Source: Magnetovibrio blakemorei (GTDB taxonomy: Bacteria > Pseudomonadota > Alphaproteobacteria > Rhodospirillales > Magnetovibrionaceae). Taken from it: a stretch of 52,329 bases of DNA. Of the stretch, positions 37,222 to 45,958 are shown piece after piece; the first letter of the stretch is position 1, and the number at the start of each line of letters is the position of its first letter. Below the pieces are notes generated by a model. The model searched no databases. It saw only the letters and a list, made by a program, of their open reading frames with translations, and had not been told where the DNA came from. Location: NCBI RefSeq assembly GCF_001746755.1, contig NZ_MCGG01000071.1, positions 1 through 52,329 of the forward strand, given 5' to 3'. Position numbers and translations under genes: made by a program.

Positions 37222-37617
37222 TTATTGGGCATGCGGGACATGTCGAACCGTTAAGGCGCTGCCCTTATGGGCGCGAATTTCATCCAAAATCCACTGCAAG
37301 GTCTGCTCATCAAGGCTGCCTATACAGTCGGCCAATTCGTTGGCCAGCTCCGTGGCCCTGGGACTCATGCCTGCCGTATCGACGGTGACGCGGGGATGAG
37401 ACAGGCGGGCCAAGCGTTTCAGCTCTTCACTGTCATCCCAAATCAAACCGAAATAATCACAAATTTGCATGATCATGCCGGAACCGGGGCGGCCCCGATT
37501 GCCGTGTTCCAGCGCCGACAAATATGCCCCCGAAACGCCCAGGGCGTCGGCCATCTGTTTTTGCGTAACCCCTTTGGCGTCTCGCAAACTGCGCATTTTT
37601 TGCCCGAAAGGTGTCAT
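37222..37617 (-). CDS. XRE-family transcriptional regulator
   Basis: The 131-residue protein has a Cro/C1-type helix-turn-helix in its first 60 residues: FGQKMRSLRDAKGVTQKQMADALGVSGAYLSALEHGNRGRP. The C-terminal half (RATELANELADCIGSLDEQTLQWILDEI) may be a dimerisation region. It is a compact regulator of the type often kept next to smr in alphaproteobacteria. Targets are unknown. An alternative start is not needed; ATG 37617 begins the conserved frame. Confidence 0.9.
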   Translation of the reverse strand: MTPFGQKMRSLRDAKGVTQKQMADALGVSGAYLSALEHGNRGRPGSGMIMQICDYFGLIWDDSEELKRLARLSHPRVTVDTAGMSPRATELANELADCIGSLDEQTLQWILDEIRAHKGSALTVRHVPHAQ

Positions 37618-37673
37618 GGCCTCTTATCCCTCTGTCGGCGTGAGCATAAATCGAAGAGGTTAACTTAACGTTT

Positions 37674-38264
37674 TCAACGTTTTTTGAGGCGCACATACAA
37701 CGCCCCTTCGCCACCGTCTTTGGCAGATGCATAGGTGAACGCCACCACCTTGGTGCGGTTGGGAAAGGACCCCAGCCAGCGCGGCACCTGTTGACGCAAC
37801 ACCCCGATGGACCCATCAGCGCGGGTGCCTTTGCCCGTAATCACCAAAACTTCGCGTTTTCCCGCCATCCACGCATCGTCCAAAAAACGGTCCAAAGCCT
37901 GATGGGCGTCAGCCTGGGTCATGCCGTGCAGATCGATGCGGCCGGAAATTTTAACCTGCCCGCGGCGCATGCGCTTGGCGGTGGCTTTGTCCAAACCCGG
38001 TTGATGGTCATGGGTGAGTTCCGGCAAGGCGAAAACCGGCAACGGGGATTGAGGCGGCTCGGTACGCTTTACGGGCAAGCGTGGCGCAACCATCGGCGGC
38101 GGCGGAACGGCATCATAATCGGCAGGCGGCAAATCGCGACCCTTCAACGGCTCGACGGTTTCGGCCACCACCTGCCAGAGTTTTAAATCGTCCTCCGGCG
38201 TTTCGGCCTTTTTCTTTTTCGCCGATTTGTGCTGGACGGCACGGGGTTTAAGGGTTTTTGGCAT
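37674..38264 (-). CDS. smr: Smr (small MutS-related) domain protein
   Basis: The 196-residue protein has a basic, Pro-rich N-terminal half (KTLKPRAVQHKSAKKKKAET) and a C-terminal Smr domain (about residues 105-195). The Smr signature is RIDLHGMTQADAHQALDRFLDD and VLVITGKGTRADGSIGVLR, including the DLHG and GKG-type elements of a nicking-endonuclease fold. Smr proteins cleave or bind DNA or RNA, including at stalled ribosomes. Its start overlaps the lutC stop by 17 bases. Confidence 0.9.
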   Translation of the reverse strand: MPKTLKPRAVQHKSAKKKKAETPEDDLKLWQVVAETVEPLKGRDLPPADYDAVPPPPMVAPRLPVKRTEPPQSPLPVFALPELTHDHQPGLDKATAKRMRRGQVKISGRIDLHGMTQADAHQALDRFLDDAWMAGKREVLVITGKGTRADGSIGVLRQQVPRWLGSFPNRTKVVAFTYASAKDGGEGALYVRLKKR

Positions 38265-38928
38265 CGATCAGCAATATGATGAGTTTACGCGGGCCATGGG
38301 CGCCCAACAACAATGTTTGTTCAATGTCCGCCGTGCGCGAGGGTCCCGTAATCCAATTGACCGTGCGCGGCATAACGGGTGTATCTCCTCCAGCATCTTG
38401 ACGCAGTCTGGACCACACCTGTTCATAATTTGCGACTATGTCTTCGGTGTGGATCACCACAATATGGACATCGGGCAAAAAGTTCAACGTGCTGGGCGAC
38501 GCCGGACCCGACACCATCACCAGCGTTCCGGTTTCCGCCACACCCGCATAGGCCCTGGACAGCCCGACCAGGTCCGAACCCGCGCCCGGACCAAATTCAA
38601 CGTTCAGACCCTGCCACTCCAGAACTTGCAATTCAGGATGCGGGGCAATTTTAAGAGCGGTTGTTTGAGCCTCTTGGCAAATGTCGCGCACGATGTCTGG
38701 TACGGCTTTCAGGTTCACCAGTTTACGTACCTCGGCCTGGGCAAATTTGGCTTCTTCTTCAAATATAATAGCTCGTGTCAAACCCTCAGCGCGACCGCGT
38801 GCCGGGATCAAATTCGGGGTCGCCGCACGAATGCGCTGTTCCGCATTTTGCGTGCGGACGATCCGATCTTGTTTAAGATCCAAAACCGATTTCAGACGCG
38901 CAAAAATTTCTGTGCGGGCCTTGCTCAT
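38248..38928 (-). CDS. lutC: Lactate utilisation protein LutC (LUD domain)
   Basis: LutC is a subunit of the LutABC L-lactate oxidation complex. The 226-residue LUD-domain protein has GLSRAYAGVAETGTLVMVSGPASPSTLNFLPDVHIVVI and VWSRLRQDAGGDTPVMPRTVNWITGPSRTADIEQ, the characteristic LUD segments, and ends LLLGAHGPRKLIILLI. It overlaps lutB by four bases and smr by 17 bases, so it is translated as part of one transcript. Confidence 0.92.
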   Translation of the reverse strand: MSKARTEIFARLKSVLDLKQDRIVRTQNAEQRIRAATPNLIPARGRAEGLTRAIIFEEEAKFAQAEVRKLVNLKAVPDIVRDICQEAQTTALKIAPHPELQVLEWQGLNVEFGPGAGSDLVGLSRAYAGVAETGTLVMVSGPASPSTLNFLPDVHIVVIHTEDIVANYEQVWSRLRQDAGGDTPVMPRTVNWITGPSRTADIEQTLLLGAHGPRKLIILLIDAKNP

Positions 38929-40367
38929 CGTTCACCCTTTCGATAGCGCGCCTGAAACGTTCCGCCTTGGGGGGTCGGCAAGTCACGGGTTTTGGTCCAG
39001 CCACCTGCGCCCAAAAGGGATTTAAATGCGCCGCGTTTGCCACCCATAAGTTTCAACCCATTGACGCCCAGTGCCATGACGGCGTGATAAAGCCCCGGAC
39101 GCCGAGCCAACTGGGCCCACAGGGCAAGGCCCAAACGCTGCATTTTACCGCCCTTTTTGGCCGCGAACCCACGGGTGCGCCAATGGCGCAACAAATCGGG
39201 CAGGGGAATGTGCACCGGGCAGACCTCTTCGCAGCGCCCACACAAGGTTGACGCACTGGGCAACAGATGGGCTTCGTCCAGACCGACAAAGTGTGGCGAC
39301 AACACCGCGCCGATGGGTCCGGGATACACCCAGCCGTACGCATGACCGCTGGTCACCGCATACACGGGACAGTGGTTGATGCACGCGCCGCAGCGAATAC
39401 AGCGCAATACGTCGCGAAACTCAGAGCCCAACAAGTCCGTTCGGCCGTTGTCCAACAGCACCACATGGAACGCTTCGGGTCCATCCAGATCGCCTTGACG
39501 CTTTGGTCCGGTGAAAAAGGTGTTGTAGACGGTTTGTTCTTGTCCCGTGGCGGTGCGTGCCAACAAGCGCAAAATCAAGGTCGCGTCTTCCAGCGTCGGC
39601 ACGACCTTTTCAATGGACGTCAGCGCGATGTGCACGGGCGGCAAGCTTTGTGTTAAATCGCCATTGCCTTCGTTGGTGACGATCATCGCGGTACCAGTTT
39701 CGGCAATCAAAATATTCGCCCCGGTGATGCCCACATCGGCGCGCAAAAACTTATCACGCAATTCCGCACGCGCTTCGCCCAGCAACACGCTGGGTTCGGA
39801 CAAATCACGATCCTGATCTAAATGGGTGTGGTGTTCTTTAAAGGTTTCACCGACTTGCTCTTTGGACAAATGAAACGCGGGCGCAATGATGTGACTGGGC
39901 AGTTCGTGGCGCAGCTGAATGATGTATTCGCCCAAGTCGGTTTCGATGGGCACCACGCCATTGGCGTCCAAAAAATCGTTCAGCGCAATTTCTTCGCCAA
40001 TCATGGACTTGCCCTTGCTCACGGTTTTAGCCCCGGCGTCTTGGCAAATTTTCAAAATGATTTCACGCGCATGGGCCGCATCTTTTGCCCAATGAACGTG
40101 CCCACCCGCTTTGGTGAGTTGTGCCTCAAAGCGTTCCAAATAAACATCTAGATTATCGAGCACATGGTTTTTCAGATCGCGCGCCTGATCGCGCAATTGG
40201 TCGTATTCGGGCAATCGTGCTTTAGCATTCAGTCGTCTTTGTTGAAAACCCGATTTTAAGGTGCGTTCCAACAGGGCTTGCAGAACTTTGTTGTCCAGCG
40301 CCTTTTTGGCACCCGCTTGAAAGTCGTGACACTGGGGCTCATGACCAGGGGGAATGGGGTTGCTCAT
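38925..40367 (-). CDS. lutB: Iron-sulfur protein LutB (lactate utilisation)
   Basis: LutB carries the electron-transfer part of the lactate oxidation complex. This 480-residue protein has a LUD-type N-terminal domain (ITGANILIAETGTAMIVTNEGNGDL) and two ferredoxin-like motifs: CIRCGACINHCPVY and CGRCEEVCPVHIPLPDLL, each with an additional Cys for 4Fe-4S clusters. The C-terminal helical part is typical of LutB. It overlaps lutA and lutC by four bases each. Confidence 0.95.
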   Translation of the reverse strand: MSNPIPPGHEPQCHDFQAGAKKALDNKVLQALLERTLKSGFQQRRLNAKARLPEYDQLRDQARDLKNHVLDNLDVYLERFEAQLTKAGGHVHWAKDAAHAREIILKICQDAGAKTVSKGKSMIGEEIALNDFLDANGVVPIETDLGEYIIQLRHELPSHIIAPAFHLSKEQVGETFKEHHTHLDQDRDLSEPSVLLGEARAELRDKFLRADVGITGANILIAETGTAMIVTNEGNGDLTQSLPPVHIALTSIEKVVPTLEDATLILRLLARTATGQEQTVYNTFFTGPKRQGDLDGPEAFHVVLLDNGRTDLLGSEFRDVLRCIRCGACINHCPVYAVTSGHAYGWVYPGPIGAVLSPHFVGLDEAHLLPSASTLCGRCEEVCPVHIPLPDLLRHWRTRGFAAKKGGKMQRLGLALWAQLARRPGLYHAVMALGVNGLKLMGGKRGAFKSLLGAGGWTKTRDLPTPQGGTFQARYRKGER

Positions 40368-41146
40368 GCGTCCTGATCCTCACCAATTCCGCACGCATCG
40401 GTCAAGTTGGCCAGCACTTCGGCGATGTGAAACACCCGCATTTTGGAGCCGCGCCGTTTCAACTTGCCTGCCACATTCATCAAGCAACCCAAATCGCCGC
40501 CCACCAGCAAATCACTGTTGGTGTTTTCCACCGCTTGGGCTTTTTGATCAACAATGGCGCCGGAAACATCCGGGTATTTCAACGAAAACAAACCGCCAAA
40601 CCCACAGCAGCTTTCACTGTCCGCCAATTCGTTCAGGGTCAAACCCTCCACCGTTGCCAACAACCGGCGCGGCTGATGCTTGACACCCAATTCGCGCAGA
40701 CCTGCGCAACTGTCGTGATAGGTGGCGGTGCCCGCAAAGGCCGCGCCAGTGTCATTTAGGTCCAAATGCTCCGCCAAAAACGAGGTCAGCTCCCAGGTGC
40801 GCTGAGCCAAACTGTCGGCACGCGCCCGCCATGGATCCTCGATGGCAAATAAATTCGGATAGTGTTTGACGATCATGCCCGCGCATGAACCGGACGGAAC
40901 CACAACCCGGTCAAAGCCTTCAAACGTCTCAATGACATTTTGCGCCAAAGTGCGGGCCGAAACCAGATCGCCGGAATTATACGCCGGTTGTCCGCAGCAC
41001 GTTTGTTGATCGGGCACCAAGACATCCAAACTGGGACCGATGCGCGCCAACAAATGCAACGCACCAAAGCCCACCGATGGGCGCATCAAATCGACCAGAC
41101 ACGTAACAAAGAGGCCGACGCGGAGTGGGGAGGTTTTTTCCGTCAT
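40364..41146 (-). CDS. lutA: Fe-S oxidoreductase LutA (CCG domain)
   Basis: LutA is the two-CCG-domain subunit of the LutABC lactate-oxidising complex. The 260-residue protein has CCGQPAYNSGDLVSARTLAQ and ESCCGFGGLFSLKYPDVSG, the two cysteine-rich CCG motifs. VTCLVDLMRPSVGF is the conserved N-terminal segment. It is the first gene of lutABC; no lactate permease or GntR-type LutR regulator gene lies nearby. Confidence 0.94.
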   Translation of the reverse strand: MTEKTSPLRVGLFVTCLVDLMRPSVGFGALHLLARIGPSLDVLVPDQQTCCGQPAYNSGDLVSARTLAQNVIETFEGFDRVVVPSGSCAGMIVKHYPNLFAIEDPWRARADSLAQRTWELTSFLAEHLDLNDTGAAFAGTATYHDSCAGLRELGVKHQPRRLLATVEGLTLNELADSESCCGFGGLFSLKYPDVSGAIVDQKAQAVENTNSDLLVGGDLGCLMNVAGKLKRRGSKMRVFHIAEVLANLTDACGIGEDQDA

Positions 41147-41204
41147 AACCTAACTGTGAGGCGTTCAACGTACCTTTTCAAGCGCTTTCACAAAATGGTT
41201 TAAA

Positions 41205-42425
41205 TCACTGCGGGGTTTGAATGGGCAACACCGAAAGTGGCAGCAATATGTAATACCGTCCCGGTCGTTTCATATTGCCGGCGTGCTTGGCGGCGTCTGG
41301 GCCGGAACCAAAAAAGATGTCCCCGCGCACAACGCCTTTAATGGCCCCGCCGGTGTCTTGCGCGATCATAAGGCGCTGCAAAGGTTTGTTGGCATCAAGC
41401 GGTTCATGAGTGCTCAACCACAACGGCGCGCCCAAGGGCAAATAGCGACGATCCACCGCCAAGGAGCGTCCGGCCGTTAGCGCCACACCTTGAGCACCAA
41501 TGGGTCCGTCGCCTTCAAGAAGGCGGAAAAACACGAAACTGGGATTTTTTTGCAGCAACTCAGGCCCCGCCTGGGGCCGTGCTTCAACCCAATCGCGAAT
41601 TGAGGCCATGGTCAAACGGTCGGCGGATATTTCGCCACTGTCGATCAAAATGCGGCCAACGGACTGATAAGGACGACCGTTTTTACCAGCAAAGCCGACC
41701 CGTGCCATTGAGCCATCGGGCATTTTAATTTGCCCGGAGCCTTGCACATGGAGAAAAAAGGCATCCACCGCAGAGTCCACCCACAGCAACGGTTTCAGGC
41801 CCTTAACCCGTCCCGTTTCAATATCGCGACGAACCGCATAGGGTTGCAGCTTGCCGTCTTCCACCCGGCCCCAAATGGTCGAGCCGCCCAAATCATCGTC
41901 AAACGCGCCAAGGTTGGCGCTAACCAAATCGGCGGGACGCGCGTAAAGCGGCGTTTGATAGGGGCCAGTCTTGGTCCACGACCCGTTCAGTTGCGGCTCG
42001 TAATAACCCGTAAACAGTCCTGACGGCTGGGCGTTTTCGCGCACTTCATAGGGCATGAACCAGGTTTCAAAAAAACGTTTGGCCGCAGCATTATCGCCGG
42101 GTTCAAGTGTTTTCACCGCCGTGCAGGGGCCTTGCCATTGTGCCACCGTGCCGCCGGGCGCAGCCTCATTGGCAGCCATGCGACGGGTGAGCGGCAAGGT
42201 GAGAATTTTGGCGCACGATTTTTGAAACGCCGTTATGGCCTGGGCATGCTGATCGAACGACCAGCCGGGCAAGGCACTAAACGTCGTGCTTAACAATTCA
42301 ACCTTGGACGATTTTTGAGAAACGGGCGGTTCTGATGTAACGGGTGCTTTTGAAACGGGTGCGCACGCGCTGAGCAGAGCGCTCATCACAACACCAAAAA
42401 GAACCGTTCTGGATAAGCCGCTCAT
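41205..42425 (-). CDS. mltA: Membrane-bound lytic murein transglycosylase A
   Basis: MltA cleaves peptidoglycan glycan strands. The 406-residue product has a lipoprotein signal peptide ending LLSAC, an MltA-type domain with GLFTGYYEPQLNGSW and VQGSGQIKMPDGSMARVGFAGKNGRPYQSVGR, and the C-terminal 3D domain (MIAQDTGGAIKGVVRGDIFFGSG), containing the catalytic-type Asp residues. ATG 42425 is chosen for the signal peptide; a longer upstream frame overlaps the previous gene. It follows the Tim44-type gene after 22 bases. Confidence 0.94.
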   Translation of the reverse strand: MSGLSRTVLFGVVMSALLSACAPVSKAPVTSEPPVSQKSSKVELLSTTFSALPGWSFDQHAQAITAFQKSCAKILTLPLTRRMAANEAAPGGTVAQWQGPCTAVKTLEPGDNAAAKRFFETWFMPYEVRENAQPSGLFTGYYEPQLNGSWTKTGPYQTPLYARPADLVSANLGAFDDDLGGSTIWGRVEDGKLQPYAVRRDIETGRVKGLKPLLWVDSAVDAFFLHVQGSGQIKMPDGSMARVGFAGKNGRPYQSVGRILIDSGEISADRLTMASIRDWVEARPQAGPELLQKNPSFVFFRLLEGDGPIGAQGVALTAGRSLAVDRRYLPLGAPLWLSTHEPLDANKPLQRLMIAQDTGGAIKGVVRGDIFFGSGPDAAKHAGNMKRPGRYYILLPLSVLPIQTPQ

Positions 42426-42447
42426 CTGCGTTTTCACGCCAAACGCC

Positions 42448-43161
42448 TTAATCCAAAGTGCCGGTACCGACCAGCGTCCAATTGGGATTGCGTGATTTGG
42501 TGGAACGCGCAAAGGTCCAAAAATCCGTCGTATCAACCACTTTGGCCGGATCGCCTTCAATCACCGAACCATCGCTATCCATCAAGGCGCTGATTTGTTC
42601 CGAGACGATCTTGACCGTGACGTTGGCATCACGACCATCCATATAGGCCTCGACGATTTCGCATTTGGAAATGCCGACCAAGGTTTCTTGCAAGGTTTGG
42701 CCTTCTGCATTGCGCTTCGCGATCGCTTGCTCAAAGCCCGCAAACACTTCGGGGCTGAGCAGATTTTTCAAAATTTTGGTGTCGCCATCGGCATAGGCGT
42801 TCAAAATCATTTCAAACGCCATGGACGCGCCGCCAACAAATTCCTTGGGGTTGAACTGCGGATCAAATTCACGAATAGCGCGAATGCCGTCGCCCACAGG
42901 GCCTTCCGGCAAAGGTTCTTCCGGTTTGACCTTTTGTTCAAAGGCAGAGTCCGAAAGCATATCAACATCGGCGGTGCGGGCACCGGGCAAATCAATCACG
43001 TTGTCTGATTGGTTTTGTGCTTTTTCGCCTTTTGCGGGATCGGATTTAAAACGATCGTTGTAACCGCCTTCATGACCGTCGCGGCTGCCCAATACGCCAC
43101 GCAGACGCAGGACCAAAAAAATTGCGATCAAAGCAAAAAGTACGATATCAAAAAATTGCAT
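42448..43161 (-). CDS. Tim44-domain protein
   Basis: The 237-residue protein starts with a membrane anchor (QFFDIVLFALIAIFLVLRLRGVLG), then a polar linker, then a Tim44-like domain (about residues 90-235), with FVGGASMAFEMILNAYADGDTKILKNLLSPEVFAGFEQAI as its core. Alphaproteobacterial Tim44-domain proteins (TimA) resemble the mitochondrial Tim44 fold; a direct role in protein transport is not proved here. Its neighbours secB, fxsA and mltA make this the usual alphaproteobacterial cluster. Confidence 0.9.
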   Translation of the reverse strand: MQFFDIVLFALIAIFLVLRLRGVLGSRDGHEGGYNDRFKSDPAKGEKAQNQSDNVIDLPGARTADVDMLSDSAFEQKVKPEEPLPEGPVGDGIRAIREFDPQFNPKEFVGGASMAFEMILNAYADGDTKILKNLLSPEVFAGFEQAIAKRNAEGQTLQETLVGISKCEIVEAYMDGRDANVTVKIVSEQISALMDSDGSVIEGDPAKVVDTTDFWTFARSTKSRNPNWTLVGTGTLD

Positions 43162-43367
43162 GCCTGTATCCGTCGCTTTTATGTCTTAAGATATACCAAA
43201 TCCACGCCGATGACTTGCGAGATCTCAAAACGGACCCCACCTCCACCGTGCACCCAAAACGATCCATCACACGATGACTTTACGTTCAAGACTATACGCA
43301 AGTTTCGTGCGAACGCTAACCGTTAGATAAGCTGATGGTGTACCAAGGGCAAGACATAAGGGTAAAA

Positions 43368-43868
43368 ATGGTTTTTCTGATACTGATTGCGTTTATCTGC
43401 GTTCCCTTGATCGAAATCGGTTTGTTTATCCAAGTGGGTGGTTTCATCGGATTGTGGCCAACTTTGTTGGTGGTGATTTTGACCGCCATCGCCGGAACCG
43501 CACTGTTACGCCAGCAAGGTCTTCAGACTATGGCACGGTTGCAAAGCAGCTTGGAACGTGGCGAACAACCCATTGGCCCGCTGTTCGATGGATTTTGTGT
43601 TTTGGCAGCTGGTTTTTTGTTGCTCACGCCTGGTTTTTTCACCGATGCCCTTGGCTTTCTGCTGTTTACGCCTCCCTTTCGTGCCATCTTACGGCGCTTC
43701 ATCGCCAGCCGTGTTCACATGCGCACGATGAACGCGCAAACGATGGGCAATTCATCACAGGACACGTGGACAAGCACAAACGCTCCGTCTGAAATCGTTA
43801 TCGAGGCTGATTTTGAAGACGTCACCGAACAAAAAGATCCTACGCATTTATCCGATAAGTCATCGTAA
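43368..43868 (+). CDS. fxsA: FxsA-family membrane protein
   Basis: FxsA is an inner-membrane protein that in E. coli relieves phage T7 exclusion by F plasmids. The product of 166 residues has MVFLILIAFICVPLIEIGLFIQVGGFIGLWPTLLVVILTAIAGTALLRQQG and further hydrophobic spans (PLFDGFCVLAAGFLLLTPGFFTD), the family signature. ATG 43368 is preferred over the start 11 codons earlier because of AAGGG five bases upstream and the immediate hydrophobic start. It is divergent from the Tim44-type gene; secB follows. Confidence 0.92.
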   Translation: MVFLILIAFICVPLIEIGLFIQVGGFIGLWPTLLVVILTAIAGTALLRQQGLQTMARLQSSLERGEQPIGPLFDGFCVLAAGFLLLTPGFFTDALGFLLFTPPFRAILRRFIASRVHMRTMNAQTMGNSSQDTWTSTNAPSEIVIEADFEDVTEQKDPTHLSDKSS

Positions 43869-44007
43869 ACCTTAAGCGGGCAGTGGACTTGTTCTGCTTG
43901 CGATTGCATGATAACGAAGGACTTTCGTTATTTCTTAAGGGTTGCGGGCTAATTTAACGCCTTGGACAATTCTGTACATAAAGCCTTCACATCAGAGGAC
44001 ACTTTTT

Positions 44008-44565
44008 ATGAGCGACACTCCCGGCAACGGCGCCGACCATACACCTTCATCCGCGGGCGCCCCCCAGGGCACGCAACAAGCTGCTTTGGCCATCCACGGT
44101 CAGTATGTCAAAGATTTGTCCTTTGAATCGCCCAATGCCCCCGGTATTTTGGCGGATTTGCAAAATCAGCAGCCCGATATCAACGTCAACGTCGATGTTC
44201 AAGCCGCAAAATTGGAAGGCCCTCAAGCGGCCAACTATTACGAAGTGATCTTGGATATGCGTGCCGAGTTGAAGTTGGGCGAGAAAGTCGGCTTTATCGT
44301 CGAGCTGAAATACGCAGGCGTTTTTGCTATCAACGTGCCGGAAGAACATTTGGGCGGCATGCTGTTGGTGGAATGCCCTCGCATTTTGTTCCCATTTGCC
44401 CGCAACATTTTAGCTGACGCCACCCGCGACGGCGGATTTGTACCGTTGATGTTGCAGCCCATCGATTTTGCCGCCATGTATCAAGCCAACATGGCGCAGC
44501 AAGTGAAAAATCTTGATCAAGATGTGGCCGCCATGGTTGACGCTGAAAACAATAAAAAAGCCTAA
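44008..44565 (+). CDS. secB: Protein-export chaperone SecB
   Basis: SecB is a tetrameric cytosolic chaperone that holds precursors for SecA. The 185-residue product has a longer N-terminal tail (SDTPGNGADHTPSSAGAPQG, then TQQAALAIHGQYVKDLSFESPNAPGIL), the SecB core VNVDVQAAKLEGPQAANYYEVILDMRAELKLG, and the conserved ECPRILFPFARNILADATRDGGFVPLMLQPIDF. ATG 44008 is chosen with AGAGGA upstream. A bidirectional terminator follows, shared with dnaQ. Confidence 0.95.
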   Translation: MSDTPGNGADHTPSSAGAPQGTQQAALAIHGQYVKDLSFESPNAPGILADLQNQQPDINVNVDVQAAKLEGPQAANYYEVILDMRAELKLGEKVGFIVELKYAGVFAINVPEEHLGGMLLVECPRILFPFARNILADATRDGGFVPLMLQPIDFAAMYQANMAQQVKNLDQDVAAMVDAENNKKA

Positions 44566-44589
44566 AGCAAAAGCCGCGTTTTTATGGTT

Positions 44590-44617
44590 AAAACGCCCCC
44601 AAAATGGGGGCGTTTTT
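44590..44617. terminator. Bidirectional terminator between secB and dnaQ
   Basis: Stem CGCCCCC (44594-44600) and GGGGGCG (44606-44612) is flanked by A and T runs on both sides, so it can stop transcripts of secB (plus strand) and the convergent dnaQ (minus strand). Confidence 0.85.
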
Positions 44618-44635
44618 CGTTTGCTTTCGAAACGT

Positions 44636-45313
44636 TTAGGCTTTCCACAAAGCCCCTTCGATTTGCGCGATAAACAGCGCATGAGCCGTCATTTCATCTT
44701 CACTCGGCGCAAAGGTGCGGGCTTCGCGCAATTGGCGTTTTTCGATTTTAATTTCGTCCTGCGTCTCAGCTTTTGGTTCCACACCCAGACCCAAACCAGT
44801 CTGGCGACCACCCATCAATTCCAAATACACATCGGCCAACAAGCGGGCGTCCAACAATGCGCCGTGCAAATCGCGGTCTGAATTATCAATGCCAAAGCGA
44901 CGACACAAGGCGTCCAAATTGGCCTGAGCACCGGGGAATTTTTTGCGCGCCATCTGTACCGTATCGATGGTGCGCGCCATATCCAACGCGGGCTTACCGA
45001 TCTGTTCCAGTTCCCAATTCAAAAATCCCATATCAAACGCCGCGTTGTGAATAACCAACGGGTCGTCACCAATAAAAGCCAAAAAATCATCGGCGACCTT
45101 TTTAAAAACAGGGTGATCTTTTAAAAACGCTTCCGACAAACCGTGAACGCGAAAAGCTTCTTCGGGCATATCACGCTCAGGATTGATGTAGACGTGAAAC
45201 ACTTCACCGGTGGCGATGTGATTGAGCATCTCGACACAACCGATTTCCACCACCTTATGACCCGATTTGGGATTGAGGCCGGTGGTTTCCGTATCCAGAG
45301 CAATCTCACGCAT
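44636..45313 (-). CDS. dnaQ: DNA polymerase III epsilon subunit (3'-5' exonuclease)
   Basis: DnaQ proofreads for the replicative polymerase. The 225-residue product starts MREIALDTETTGLNPKSGHKVVEIG, which contains the Exo I Asp-x-Glu; AAFDMGFLNWELE is Exo II and HGALLDARLLADVYLEL is Exo III with the His and Asp. The C-terminal tail (about residues 180-225) is the less conserved alpha-binding region. It is in the same direction as coaE and aroE. Confidence 0.95.
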   Translation of the reverse strand: MREIALDTETTGLNPKSGHKVVEIGCVEMLNHIATGEVFHVYINPERDMPEEAFRVHGLSEAFLKDHPVFKKVADDFLAFIGDDPLVIHNAAFDMGFLNWELEQIGKPALDMARTIDTVQMARKKFPGAQANLDALCRRFGIDNSDRDLHGALLDARLLADVYLELMGGRQTGLGLGVEPKAETQDEIKIEKRQLREARTFAPSEDEMTAHALFIAQIEGALWKA

Positions 45314-45326
45314 GGTGTTTCATTCC

Positions 45327-45956
45327 TTAAGACATCAACCAATGGGGCGACCACGCATGGCCTTTTTTGGTTTTTGTCACTTTGACGATTTTCGCGATTT
45401 GACGCAAGGACTGACCCCGCGTTGCCCCGGTGAAAACCAAGTGTTCAGCCAATTGACGCTTGACCTCATCGGGCACTTGGCGGGCCAAAATCGCTTCAAA
45501 TTTAGCGGGCGACATACCCGGCCGTCGCAACACCCGTTGACGTTGGACGGAGGCGGGCGCCGACATCACCACCACGGAATCGACCCGCGAACGCGCATGC
45601 GTTTCGAACAATAAGGGAATGTCCAACACCACCAAAGGTGCGCCGCGCCGTTGGCACTGGGCCAAAAACTTGCGCTGATTTTGGCGCACCAAAGGATGAA
45701 GCATAGCTTGCAATTTATCAAGGGCAGGTGTGTCGTTTAGCACCCACGCGCCGAGCTTTTGGCGATCGATGGCGCCTTGATCATTCATCACGCCGGGAAA
45801 CGCTTTTGCCACCTGGGCTGTGGCTTTGCCGTTTGGAGCCATCAAGCGATGAACGCAGGCATCCGCGTCGTGCACCGCCACGCCCAAACGACGGAAACAC
45901 TTTGTCCCCCAGGTTTTGCCCATGCCGATGGAGCCTGTGAGGCCGAGAATGTACAC
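45327..45956 (-). CDS. coaE: Dephospho-CoA kinase
   Basis: CoaE phosphorylates the 3'-hydroxyl of dephospho-CoA, the last step of coenzyme A synthesis. The 209-residue product has the P-loop LGLTGSIGMGKT near the N-terminus, followed by HDADACVHRLM and VVLDIPLLFETH, which are conserved. It is 13 bases upstream of dnaQ and three bases after aroE. Confidence 0.95.
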   Translation of the reverse strand: MYILGLTGSIGMGKTWGTKCFRRLGVAVHDADACVHRLMAPNGKATAQVAKAFPGVMNDQGAIDRQKLGAWVLNDTPALDKLQAMLHPLVRQNQRKFLAQCQRRGAPLVVLDIPLLFETHARSRVDSVVVMSAPASVQRQRVLRRPGMSPAKFEAILARQVPDEVKRQLAEHLVFTGATRGQSLRQIAKIVKVTKTKKGHAWSPHWLMS

Positions 45957-45958
45957 GT

